Assembly (NCBI RefSeq): GCF_014203795.1
Contig: NZ_JACHJU010000001.1
Coordinates: 434,001-498,000 of the forward strand
Length of the DNA: 64,000 bases
Direction: 5' to 3'
DNA from: Streptosporangium album
GTDB taxonomy: Bacteria > Actinomycetota > Actinomycetes > Streptosporangiales > Streptosporangiaceae
Below the pieces are notes generated by a model. That model was not told the origin of the DNA and searched no databases. It was given only the letters and a program-made list of their open reading frames with translations. This document shows, in pieces, positions 41,393 through 50,103 of this stretch. Made by a program: the position numbers and the translations under genes. Each line of letters starts with the position of its first letter. Position 1 is the stretch's first letter.

Positions 41393-43957
41393 TCACTCCC
41401 CCGCGCGGCGCAGGAGCTCGAGGGTGCGACCCATTCCCGCCTGGTTACCCAGGCTGCGGTAGATGTCCTGGGCCTGCCTGAGCGGGGGGATCGCCGCCCC
41501 GCGGTCACCGGCCTCCAGACGCGCCTCGCCGAGGTAGCGCAGGCTCCTGGCCATCCACCAGCGGTCGTCCAGCTCCTCGAAGGCGTGCACGGCCCGCTGC
41601 AGCCACTCCTGTGCCTCCTGGGGACGGCCCAACCGGCTGTGGGCGCGCCCGGCCGACAACTCTGCCCTGGCCACCCCCCAGGAGTCACCGAGCGCGGACA
41701 GCATCTCCGTGGCCCGCCGCACGTAGGCCAGTTCGCGGAGCCCGTCCGCCGGGTTGCCGACCTCGCCGGCCGCACGCAGGCACCTGGCCTCCTCCCAGAG
41801 CTCGCCCCGGAGCCGGAACGTCTCCGCCGCCCTTTCCAGGCTGAACCCGGCGCGCGCGAAGTCCTGTTCGGCCGCCCTGGTCTCTCCCCGGTCGCGCAGC
41901 GCCCGCGCGCTCGCACCCAGTACCTCGCCGTAGGCGCGCAGGGTCTGCGCCTCCGAGTAGCGGTTGCGGTCGTGCTTGAAGACCTCCAGAGCGTCCTCCA
42001 GCAGCTCCCTCGCCTCCTCGGGCCTGCGCTGGGCGAGCCGGAGCTCGGCCAGGTTGCGCTGGGTCCTGGCCGACCACCAGCGGTCGTCCTCCCCTTTGAA
42101 GGCGGTGATCGCCCCGATCAGGTAACCCTGGCCCCGGTCGAGGTTGCCGTCGCTGAACAGGCTCATGCCGACCGAGCGCATCGCCCGTGCGGCCCACCAA
42201 GCCTCCCCGAGGTCGGTGAAGATCTCCAACGCCCGTTCGGCATCCGCTCTGGCGGTCTGGTGGCTGCCCTGCCCACCGGCCACGGCGGCCCGGTCCAGCA
42301 GCGCGATGCCCAGGACCCTGGGGTCGTCCATGTGGACCGCGGCCTCGCACACGATCCCGGCGACCGTATGCCAGTCGGACCAGTAGGCGCGCAGCGAGTG
42401 GCAGAGCGAGCAGAAGGCCCGGCCCAGGCCCCAGGCCAGCTCCCACATCTCCAGGTTCCGGGCCTGGTTGACGGCGGCGATCAGGCTCAGCCGCTCGGCG
42501 TTGAGCCAGTCGGCCGCCGACGCCTGGGCCCGCGTCATCGACCCCGGACCGGTGTTCCTGCCGCTCCGGCCCCAGTCCTGCGGCCAGCGGGCCATGGCCG
42601 CACTCTCGGCACGGCGTCGGTAGCCGGACAGCACACGCTCGATGGCCACCCGGCGCCGGCCGTCGCCGTCGCCGGTGACGGCCAGCTCACGGGCGAAGAT
42701 CCGGACCAGGTCGTGCAGCCGGTAGCGCATCACGCCGGAGAAGTCGACGCCCGAGCACTCGGCGAGCTGGGCGTCGATCAGCGCCTCGAGCTGGTCGGCG
42801 CCGTCCAGCTCGGAGGTGGCCAGCAACTCTCCCGCCACCCAGCCCGGCACGTCGGGGGCGGTGAGCAGGCTGAGCAGGCGCAGCAGGCGACGCTGGAGAC
42901 CAGTGCAGTCGTCGTAACTGAGCTGGAGTGAGGCGCGCACGCTCTTGTCCAGCCTGCGGGCGAGTTCGAGCTGGTCCAGGCGGCGGCGCTCGTCTCTCAG
43001 CCGGTCGGCGAGCTCGCGCATGGTCCAGGTCTCCCGCGTCGCCAGGCGACCGCCGCAGATGCTGATGGCCAGCGGCAGATGATCGCACATGCGGACGATC
43101 TCCTGGGTGGACTCCAGGTCGCCGGCGACCCGGTCGTCCCCGGCCAGCCGGGCGAGCAGTTCCACCCCCTGCGCCTCGCTGAACACCGAGAGCCGCTTGT
43201 CGTAGGTGTTGAGCAGGTACAGCGGCTGCCGTGAAGTGATCATGACAGCGCAGCCCGGCTCGGCCGGGATCAGGTCCTTGATCTGGTCCCCGTTCTGGGC
43301 GTTGTCCAGGCCGATCAGGATGCGCCTGCCCTTGGTCCACGTCAGCCAGAGCTTGCGCAGCTCGGTGAGGCCCCCGGGGTCGGTGGTCAGCCGCACCCCC
43401 AGTGCCCGCAGGAAGCCGATCAGCACCTCCTCGGGCTGGACGGGCGCCTCCACCGTGCCACGCAGGTCGGCGTAGAGGCGGCCGTCGGGGAATCGGGCGG
43501 CGATCTCGTGCCCGAACCTGGCGGTGAGCATGGACTTGCCCACACCGCCCCTGCCGTACACCGAGACGACCAGGGGCGAGGTCTCCTCCTCCGAGCCGCG
43601 GGAACGGTCGCGGCCGGCGAACACCTGGCGCAGTTCCGCCAGCGACTCGGTCCGCCCGGTGAAGTGCGCCGCGACCGGGGGCCACTGGTCGGGCGGACGC
43701 CAGGACGGGCCCTCGCCCGCGGTGGGCTCCTCCGCCCGCGTGCCGGTGGTCGCCCAGGTGAGCAGGCCGACGAGGAGGGCGGCGAGTACGGTCACGCCGA
43801 TCTTGGCCGCGGTGGGCAGGTCCCAGACGTCCAGCGAGGTGGCCAGGATGCTGGCCACCGCGGCGGCGATTCCGGCGGCGGCGGGAGCCGCCAGCGAGAT
43901 CGAGCGCCTCGGCGGTCGCGGACCACGGCGATCAGGCACGTTCGACGGCCCGGGCAT
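41393..43957 (-). CDS. Membrane-anchored NB-ARC/STAND ATPase with TPR repeats
   Basis: This protein of 854 residues has two N-terminal membrane helices (about 22-40 and 50-68, the second VGVTVLAALLVGLLTWATT-like), so it is tethered to the membrane. The NTPase follows with Walker A VYGRGGVGKSMLTARFG, Walker B GRRILIGLDNAQN, TSRQPLYLLNTYD and GLPLA-type HLPLAISICGGRL. A winged-helix segment leads into a C-terminal array of about eight TPR repeats (500-840). No effector domain is visible. STAND proteins of this design are molecular switches in actinomycetes. ATG 43957 with GGGGGGTG upstream is chosen. Confidence 0.85.
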   Translation of the reverse strand: MPGPSNVPDRRGPRPPRRSISLAAPAAAGIAAAVASILATSLDVWDLPTAAKIGVTVLAALLVGLLTWATTGTRAEEPTAGEGPSWRPPDQWPPVAAHFTGRTESLAELRQVFAGRDRSRGSEEETSPLVVSVYGRGGVGKSMLTARFGHEIAARFPDGRLYADLRGTVEAPVQPEEVLIGFLRALGVRLTTDPGGLTELRKLWLTWTKGRRILIGLDNAQNGDQIKDLIPAEPGCAVMITSRQPLYLLNTYDKRLSVFSEAQGVELLARLAGDDRVAGDLESTQEIVRMCDHLPLAISICGGRLATRETWTMRELADRLRDERRRLDQLELARRLDKSVRASLQLSYDDCTGLQRRLLRLLSLLTAPDVPGWVAGELLATSELDGADQLEALIDAQLAECSGVDFSGVMRYRLHDLVRIFARELAVTGDGDGRRRVAIERVLSGYRRRAESAAMARWPQDWGRSGRNTGPGSMTRAQASAADWLNAERLSLIAAVNQARNLEMWELAWGLGRAFCSLCHSLRAYWSDWHTVAGIVCEAAVHMDDPRVLGIALLDRAAVAGGQGSHQTARADAERALEIFTDLGEAWWAARAMRSVGMSLFSDGNLDRGQGYLIGAITAFKGEDDRWWSARTQRNLAELRLAQRRPEEARELLEDALEVFKHDRNRYSEAQTLRAYGEVLGASARALRDRGETRAAEQDFARAGFSLERAAETFRLRGELWEEARCLRAAGEVGNPADGLRELAYVRRATEMLSALGDSWGVARAELSAGRAHSRLGRPQEAQEWLQRAVHAFEELDDRWWMARSLRYLGEARLEAGDRGAAIPPLRQAQDIYRSLGNQAGMGRTLELLRRAGE

Positions 43958-44210
43958 CCACACCCCCCGGAGAAGTCCGCGGCACGTCCGCGGCCCCGGC
44001 CCAGCCGACGTGTTATATCAAGATTTATTGAACCAGATGACCAACCGGAACGGGTTGCTCCACACGACGTTCACCGGTCGGCTGAATGACGTTCCGTCAA
44101 ACTCCCGGGGAGGCGCGGCCACGCGCCGGACCCGGGGGCCGAGAGCGCGCTCCCGGCCCCCCGATCCGGCGCGCCCCACCGGCCGGCCGATGACCGGCCG
44201 GGGATGTGAC
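43958..44210. other. Intergenic region, no gene seen
   Basis: It lies upstream of the NB-ARC gene and downstream of the M6 protease terminator. An AT-rich patch (TGTTATATCAAGATTTATTG around 44010) may hold the promoter of the NB-ARC gene. The rest is GC-rich and has several short hairpins. Confidence 0.4.
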
Positions 44211-44242
44211 GACGGGGTACGGCGTGCGCGCCGTACCCCGTC
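44211..44242 (-). terminator. Terminator of the M6 protease gene
   Basis: GACGGGGTACGGCG (44211-44224) and CGCCGTACCCCGTC (44229-44242) form a perfect 14-bp stem with a TGCG loop. It starts 32 bp after the protease stop codon. No T-run follows. Confidence 0.7.
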
Positions 44243-44273
44243 GCCGGACCGTGCCGGTCCCTTTCGGGGTCTC

Positions 44274-46367
44274 CTACAGGCCGATCACCTGGCAGGTGGC
44301 CTTGGCGGTCTTGGACGGGTCGCTTTCGGAGGTCGCGGTCAGCGTGACCTTGGCCAGGCGGCTGCCGCCGGAGGCCCGCTGGGCCTTGACGGCCACCAGT
44401 GCCTGCTTGCCGAAGTCCGCGGTCACCAGCTGGTTCGGCAGCGAGGCCGTCCAGCCGTCGCCCGCGACGGTGGCCGAGAGCCGGTAGACGTCGCTCTTGA
44501 GGTAGGCGCTCACGTCCTCGGGGTGCTGCCCCTGGGCGGTGGCGGACCTACCGGTGTTGAACAGCGGGAACCGGCAGGAGGACAGGCCCTTGCCGTCGGG
44601 GATCCCGGCGGCGGGGAGCAGTTTCAGGCCGCGCTTCTGCGGCCCGGCGCCGTCCAGGGAGCGGACGGCCACCGTGTAGGACAGGATGCCCTCGCGGTCG
44701 CGCTGCACGTCGAGGACGTAGAAGTGGAGCCTGTTGGCCTCGTCCACGTACTCGTACTCGGAGCCGGAGTCGGTGCCCGCGTGGAAGAGGGCGTCCGACA
44801 GCTGGCGGTAGTCGCCGATCGTGATGGGCACGGCGGTGCCGTCGGGCAGGACGTAGTCGGTCATGCCGATGTCCTGGGGGTTGGCGTCGACGACCCACTC
44901 GAAGGGCGCGCGGTCGGCGTTCTTCGTCTTGGCCAGGAGCACGCCGGAGTCGGGGGTGAAGGAGTCCGCGCCCATCCGGTCGACGACCTCGACGGTGTAG
45001 TTGTCGTAGCCGCCGCCGTCGCAGAGCGGGTCCGTCGCGACGTCACAGGCGGGGCTGCGGTCGCCGTCGCCGAAGGCGATGTTGACCCCGGACAGGCCGG
45101 TCGGTCCCGGCTGAGCCACCCGGGCGGTCACCTTGGCCACGACGAGACCGGACTCCGCCAGCGCCTCACGGGACAGGCGCAGCACGTTCCGCTCGTCCAC
45201 CATCGCCAGCTTGATCTTGTTGCGGAGCATGTGCTGGGCGCCCATGGATCCGCCTCCGGTGGGCGGGATCGACCAGCGGCTGTGCGGGCCGCCGGGTCCG
45301 TTGAAGCTGCCCCTGCTGAGCATCTCCCAGATGCCGGTGTAGGCCCGGCGCGGCGGCACCCCGAACGGGTTGTTGTAGTTGTCGCCGATGCCCAGGATGT
45401 GGCTGAGCTCGTGGGCGTAGACGCCCTGGCCCGAGCTCTCTGCCTGGGTGGACGAGCCTCCTCCGGCGTTGGGCCAGATGGAGGAGGCCGAGGCCCAGGA
45501 GGTCCACTCCACGTACCGGGTCTTGGCCCAGTTGGGCAGGGCCGGGTCCGGCGGGCCGAAGTCGTCGGTCACCGCCTCCTTGGCCGGGAACTTGATCGGC
45601 CCGAACTCCTGCCAGGTGGCCGATTCGTCCTGGCCCGCGCTCAGATAGAAGACGAAGTCGAATCCGGCGGGGACCTCCTCGCCCTCGGCGCCCACCCACG
45701 CGGCCCGGCCGTCGGTCCTGATGTTCTTGTTGCAGCTGTCGCCCGCCGGGCAGGCGGTGCCCCCCTGGAACTCCATCGCGTACTCATGGGACTTGCCCGG
45801 CATCTGGTACGGGCCGAAGGAGGTCAGGTCCACGCCGTAGCGGCCTCCGGAGTCCTCCATCCAGTACTCGTGGATGGTGTGGCCGCGGTTGAGCTCGTTG
45901 GGGGTGTTGAGGAAGTCCTTGTAGAACTGGGCGACCTTCTCACGGGGGATGTCGTGGGCCTCGGCGCTGGGGTTCTTGAAGACCGTCGAACCCTGGGGCT
46001 GGGTGACCACGAACGGCTGGTTGGGATAGTCCAGCAGGACCAGCGCGCCGCGGAAGGTCCGCGTGGAGCCCTTGGCCGCGGGGTCGGCCCAGTTGGTGCC
46101 GGGCGGCTTGGTGTAGTCGGCCCACGTCATGTGGTCCGGGTTCTTCCAGTTCTGCGGGTCGACCGGGGCCGGACCACCGGGTTTGGCGCGCAACGTGGCA
46201 GCGGGTTCGTCCCGCTGCCAGGGCTGGGTCTGAGGCCACTGGTTGAGGCGCCAGGGGTGTTCGGGCTCGGGGGAGGGCTCAGCGGAGGCGGGAAGGGAGG
46301 CGATGCCGATCGGGATCAGCACCACGGCTGCGATCAGTGCTTTCAGCAACCTGGGGGGACGAGTCAC
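44274..46367 (-). CDS. Secreted M6-family (immune inhibitor A-like) zinc metalloprotease
   Basis: This protein of 697 residues has a signal peptide (LLKALIAAVVLIPIGIASLP, cleaved near ASA). The catalytic domain shows the zinc motif HELSHILGIGDNYNN (HExxH), TIHEYWMEDSGGRYGVDLTS and RAYTGIWEMLSRGSFNGPGG (Met-turn region), all typical of M6 proteins. The remaining 250 residues form beta-rich domains to the C terminus. It is an extracellular protease that degrades proteins for nutrition or development. It stands alone, with its own terminator. Confidence 0.87.
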   Translation of the reverse strand: MTRPPRLLKALIAAVVLIPIGIASLPASAEPSPEPEHPWRLNQWPQTQPWQRDEPAATLRAKPGGPAPVDPQNWKNPDHMTWADYTKPPGTNWADPAAKGSTRTFRGALVLLDYPNQPFVVTQPQGSTVFKNPSAEAHDIPREKVAQFYKDFLNTPNELNRGHTIHEYWMEDSGGRYGVDLTSFGPYQMPGKSHEYAMEFQGGTACPAGDSCNKNIRTDGRAAWVGAEGEEVPAGFDFVFYLSAGQDESATWQEFGPIKFPAKEAVTDDFGPPDPALPNWAKTRYVEWTSWASASSIWPNAGGGSSTQAESSGQGVYAHELSHILGIGDNYNNPFGVPPRRAYTGIWEMLSRGSFNGPGGPHSRWSIPPTGGGSMGAQHMLRNKIKLAMVDERNVLRLSREALAESGLVVAKVTARVAQPGPTGLSGVNIAFGDGDRSPACDVATDPLCDGGGYDNYTVEVVDRMGADSFTPDSGVLLAKTKNADRAPFEWVVDANPQDIGMTDYVLPDGTAVPITIGDYRQLSDALFHAGTDSGSEYEYVDEANRLHFYVLDVQRDREGILSYTVAVRSLDGAGPQKRGLKLLPAAGIPDGKGLSSCRFPLFNTGRSATAQGQHPEDVSAYLKSDVYRLSATVAGDGWTASLPNQLVTADFGKQALVAVKAQRASGGSRLAKVTLTATSESDPSKTAKATCQVIGL

Positions 46368-46514
46368 GACAAACGACGCTATAGATCGTTTTAAGTAAGA
46401 TCAACCGACATTCTGTAATGAAGTGATCTACCGGCGCGTCTGGTACCGGATATTTGAGATCAACAGACCGGAGCCCTTAACCCTTCCGAAGGGGACAGAC
46501 AGACAGGAGTGTCT

Positions 46515-47099
46515 ATGCCGACGCGCCCGGGCCACCTTGTCGGCCCAGGCGCGCTACCAGCGATCGTCGTGCACAGCGCGCCGCTTGTCCTCCCCGTGTG
46601 CGGGCCGCCCGTCAAGGGCGGCGCCGTCGCCGTCCGGGGCAACCGGGTGATCAGGATCGGACCTCGCCGGGAGATCGAGCCCGCCTATCCCGACCTCCCC
46701 CGGCCCGCTGACCCGCTGGCCCGGCATGATCGTGCCGGGCCTGATCGACGCCCATCTCCGGCTCGGCCGGATTTCCGCCACGGCGTTCGTCCACGGCGTC
46801 ACCGCGTGCTCGCCCGCGACCCCGACCCGGATCTCGACCGGCTCCTGGTCGAGGCGGTGACGATGGGCGGGGCACGCGCCCTGGGCATGGCCGGGGGGCC
46901 GCACCGCCTGGGTTGCCTCGGTCCCGGCAGCCGGGCCGACTTCGCCGTCTTCGCCGTGAATGCCGACGAGCGGACCGCCTACACCGCCCTGCTCCGCGAG
47001 GGGCCGGGACGGTGCGTGGCCACGGTCGTCGGCGGCCGGCCCCGCTGGCGCCTCGACGGCGACCGGAACGTCGCCGGCGAGGCAAGGCGTCTCGCCTGA
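46515..47099 (+). pseudogene. Amidohydrolase-family deaminase, frameshifted and internally deleted
   Basis: The frame starts at ATG 46515 with ACAGGAGTGTCT upstream and reads a normal amidohydrolase opening (HSAPLVLPVCGPPVKGGAVA). Near 46700 the sense moves to another frame, where RWPGMIVPGLIDAHLRL gives the PGLIDAH metal motif. The barrel middle is then missing, and from about 46840 the first frame resumes with the C-terminal end (LVEAVTMGGARALGMAGGPH, PGSRADFAVFAVN). Full proteins have about 430-450 residues. The second metal His and all other catalytic residues are lost. Confidence 0.62.
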
Positions 47100-47183
47100 T
47101 CCCTCCGGTCCGCATGGGCCATCCCAGAAAAGGTCTACTTCCCGTAGAGAGAAACTACCCTAAATGGGGTGTAAGCAGGAAGA

Positions 47184-48356
47184 ATGCAACTTAGGCAGCG
47201 TTTTTCTGACCTGCGCTGGCCATGGCGGTCGGAATACGCACTGGTCGCGATCCCTCTCGGGCTGATGCTGGGGATCACGGTCGTCGACGTTCTGACTCCG
47301 AACTATATCCATCTGGGCCCGCTGCTGATCTCGGCGCCCGCGATCACGGCCTCGTTCGCCGGCCCCCGGCTCACGGCGGCGATCGGCGTCCTGGCCATCG
47401 TGGACCAACTGATCATCGCCGCGCACAACGGCAGCCTGGGCACGCAGAACCTGCAGGCGCAGGCTCTCGCCCTGATGGTGGTCACGGCGTTCGTCGTGAT
47501 CTATGCCTTCCTGCGGGACCGGGAGCGACGGGCGCTGATACAGGTGCGGTCGGTCTCCGAGGCCGCACAGCGGGTCCTGCTGCGGCCCCTGCCCGCGCGC
47601 ATCGGCCCGCTGCGGCTCGCCTCCGTGTATCTCGCCGCCGAGGAGGAGGCTCAGATCGGCGGCGATCTGTACGGCGCCGCACGGACCGCCCGCGGGACCC
47701 GGCTGATCATCGGCGACGCCCGAGGCAAGGGCCTGGACTCCATCTCCGAGGCCGCCCTGCTGCTCGGCGCCTTCCGTGAGTCCTCTCGCCGCCATGCCAG
47801 CCTGCCCGACCTCGCGGCCGAGCTGGAGGAGAGCGTCAACTCGGACCTGGAGCAGTCCACCGAGGAGGAATACGACATCGAAGAGAGCTTCGTCACCGCC
47901 GCGGTGCTCGAGATCCCCGACGACGACCCGGTGGTCAACATGATCAGTTGCGGGCACCCCCCGCCGCTGATACTGCGCGGCGACCAGGTCACGACGCTCC
48001 ACGCTGGCCGGCTCGCGCCCCCGCTGGGCCTGGGCGGGCTCTGCGATCCCGACTACCACGTCGAGACGTTCAAGTTCGAGCCGGGCGACATCCTCCTGCT
48101 CTACACCGACGGCGTCATCGAGGCCCGCGATCCCGCCGGCGTCTTCTATCCGCTGACCGAGCGGATCGCCAAGTGGATCGTCGAGTGGGCCGAGGACGGC
48201 CCCGAGGCGCTTCTCCAGCACATCCACGACGATCTCCTCGCCCACGTCGGCGGACATCTGGGCGACGACGCCGCCATGATCGCAGTCGAACGCCTCAACA
48301 GCGGCGCGGCGACGATCTCGAACGTCGCTTCCCGGGCCTGCTCGCCTCGATCCTGA
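47184..48356 (+). CDS. Membrane-bound SpoIIE-type PP2C serine phosphatase
   Basis: This protein of 390 residues has three or four membrane helices in the first 115 residues, then a SpoIIE/PP2C domain: AQIGGDLYGAARTA with the metal Asp, IGDARGKGLDS, MISCGHPPPLILRG, LLLYTDGVIEARD and GDDAAMIAV. Such phosphatases dephosphorylate anti-anti-sigma factors and so free sigma factors. No sigma or anti-sigma gene is adjacent; the RsbW-like ATPase lies 30 kb away. ATG 47184 follows AGGAAGA. Confidence 0.88.
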   Translation: MQLRQRFSDLRWPWRSEYALVAIPLGLMLGITVVDVLTPNYIHLGPLLISAPAITASFAGPRLTAAIGVLAIVDQLIIAAHNGSLGTQNLQAQALALMVVTAFVVIYAFLRDRERRALIQVRSVSEAAQRVLLRPLPARIGPLRLASVYLAAEEEAQIGGDLYGAARTARGTRLIIGDARGKGLDSISEAALLLGAFRESSRRHASLPDLAAELEESVNSDLEQSTEEEYDIEESFVTAAVLEIPDDDPVVNMISCGHPPPLILRGDQVTTLHAGRLAPPLGLGGLCDPDYHVETFKFEPGDILLLYTDGVIEARDPAGVFYPLTERIAKWIVEWAEDGPEALLQHIHDDLLAHVGGHLGDDAAMIAVERLNSGAATISNVASRACSPRS

Positions 48357-48497
48357 ACGCCACGCCGCCCACACCGGCTCCGTGCCGGATACCGGTGCGG
48401 CCGCCGCCGAAGATCGCACGGCAGCAGCCCGGCTTCCGGCGGCTGAGGGGTCCGATAATCGCCGGTGCGGCGCTGCCCCGCCGATGATGCTGGAAAC

Positions 48498-48998
48498 ATG
48501 ACCACGACAGACTTGGCAGAGCAGCAGACCGGCGAGTCGCGCGCGGACGCGCCTCAGGATGACGCCTGGGCGGTGATGGAGAGGTTCTACGTGGCCGAGG
48601 CCGCGTACGTGGCCGCGGGCGGATTCGGTAAGGCCGACTATGACGAGGTCGCCGCCTATCTGGATCCTGAGGTCATACTGCACCAGGCCCCCGGGTTGCC
48701 GTTCACGGGAACGGGAACGTGGCGGGGCCGTGATGGCATGGAGCGGTTCCTGGCCACGTTCAGCGAGGTCTGGGAGTCGATGGAGTTCCTGGAACAGGAG
48801 CACTGGGGCGACGGCGACACCGTCGTGGTACGGAACCGGGTGCGCTTCCGCGCCCGCGCCACCGGCAGGGAGATCGACACCCTGATCCTGCAGATGATCA
48901 CTGTCAGGGACGGACGCATGCTCGAATGCCGTCCGTTCTACTGGGATCCCACCGCCATCGCCGACGCCTGCCGGCGACCCGGTGACGACGTCGACTGA
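48498..48998 (+). CDS. SnoaL-like (NTF2-fold) protein
   Basis: This protein of 166 residues has the cone-shaped NTF2-like fold pattern: VMERFYVAEAAYVAAGGFGK, YLDPEVILHQAPGLPFTG, WRGRDGMERFLATFSEVWES and ILQMITVRDGRMLECRPFYWD. SnoaL-like proteins are cyclases, hydrolases or non-enzymatic; no clear active-site pair singles one out here. ATG 48498 follows GGAAAC. Confidence 0.8.
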   Translation: MTTTDLAEQQTGESRADAPQDDAWAVMERFYVAEAAYVAAGGFGKADYDEVAAYLDPEVILHQAPGLPFTGTGTWRGRDGMERFLATFSEVWESMEFLEQEHWGDGDTVVVRNRVRFRARATGREIDTLILQMITVRDGRMLECRPFYWDPTAIADACRRPGDDVD

Positions 48999-49090
48999 GT
49001 CAGGCCTCCACCTGCCGCTCCCCTACGGGAGGAGCCGGATGCGGGCCCGCATCCGGCCGGGTGAGTGACCCGTTCAACCGTGGCTCGGGC

Positions 49091-49645
49091 TCACAACCCC
49101 GTGCCTCTTCCGAGCCAAGGGCCGGGAGCGAACACGGCCCCGGCGGTGGCCGGCGGGAAGTCCCCCGAGCCGTCCCTGCCCGGGGCGCTCAGCGAGTTGA
49201 GGACCGAGACGAGCCGCTTCTCCTCGTAGACGAAATGCGACTCCAGCAGGGCGGCCAGGCCGTCCAGCTCGGCCCGCACGCGCTGCGCCTCGGCCGGGTC
49301 CGGGCCCGCCTCAAGGCCGCCGAGCAGTTCTTCCAGCCTGCGCAGGATGTCGGTCACCACGTGGTGGTCGCGCCTCAGCTCTTCGAGCACGGGGCGCAGC
49401 TCGGGGAACCGCTCCGCCAGGACGGGGAACGCCCCGTCGTCCTCTCCGGTGTGATGCCGGCTCAGTGCCGAGCAGAACGCCAGGCAGTGCGCCCGTAGCT
49501 CCCGGGGACGCTCACTGCGGCCGTCGAGGTAGGAGCCGACGTCCTCGCGGAGCGAGGCCAGCTCCTCGCGGAGCCAGAGGTGAACATTGATCAATTGGTT
49601 GCCGAACGCCGCCAGGCGGCCGTCCGGTCCGGTGGGTGTTTCCAT
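49091..49645 (-). CDS. Hemerythrin HHE-domain protein
   Basis: This protein of about 184 residues has the His/Glu set of hemerythrin-like domains on four helices: QLINVHLWLREELASLREDV, SALSRHHTGEDDGAFPVLAE, EELRRDHHVVTDILRRLEEL and LLESHFVYEEKRL. It should bind a di-iron centre and sense oxygen, NO or iron. ATG 49645 is chosen; ATG 49672 and a longer frame to 49747 exist. The C-terminal 25 residues are Ala/Gly/Pro-rich. Confidence 0.82.
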   Translation of the reverse strand: METPTGPDGRLAAFGNQLINVHLWLREELASLREDVGSYLDGRSERPRELRAHCLAFCSALSRHHTGEDDGAFPVLAERFPELRPVLEELRRDHHVVTDILRRLEELLGGLEAGPDPAEAQRVRAELDGLAALLESHFVYEEKRLVSVLNSLSAPGRDGSGDFPPATAGAVFAPGPWLGRGTGL

Positions 49646-50103
49646 GGCTGTCCCATGACTCGGCGCCTCCATGCCCGCAGCGGTCTCTTTGCCGGGTGCA
49701 CTGCGACGCTGAGGCGGGATTTCATCACCCTTCCGGCGGGACGTCAAATGATCACCGGACAGTGGGTCCGGCCCTGACCGCTTCCCGCTCTCAGGGCGGA
49801 GGTCTCCAGCGCGGCGAAGCTCAGCCCCACGCCGCCCGCCTACAGCGCCTACGCCCGCGGATACCGCTCCGCTTCCGGCGGGGAGGCCCCCGAGACACCG
49901 GAGAACTCATCCGTCTTCATCGTTTTCCATCCCCGTCAAACACGTTGCGGTCGCCGTCAAAGCGATCGCCCTTGAACGCGCCGGTGAAGGCTGAACCCAT
50001 GAGCCGGTCGGCCAACCGGATGAGACCGGCGGTCGACCCCGCTGTCGGCCGAGCAATCCGCGCCGGCTTCAACGATCGATGGCGGAAGCCGTACGCTCTT
50101 GGG
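49646..50103. other. Intergenic region without a supported gene
   Basis: It separates the divergent hemerythrin and gamma-glutamyltransferase genes. Short open frames exist on both strands but none has family features, third-position GC bias or a good ribosome site. It probably holds both promoters; a TTTGTACGATTG-like AT patch lies just inside the next gene. Confidence 0.4.

Noticed and set aside
36864..44000. A complete terpene biosynthetic gene cluster
   Set aside because: Only the synthase fits. No prenyltransferase, P450 or oxidase is adjacent, and the neighbours are general-purpose genes.
43524..46394. A plus-strand open frame of over 950 codons
   Set aside because: It is antisense to the M6 protease and the start of the NB-ARC gene. 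Its sequence is Gly/Val/Arg repeats without family features.
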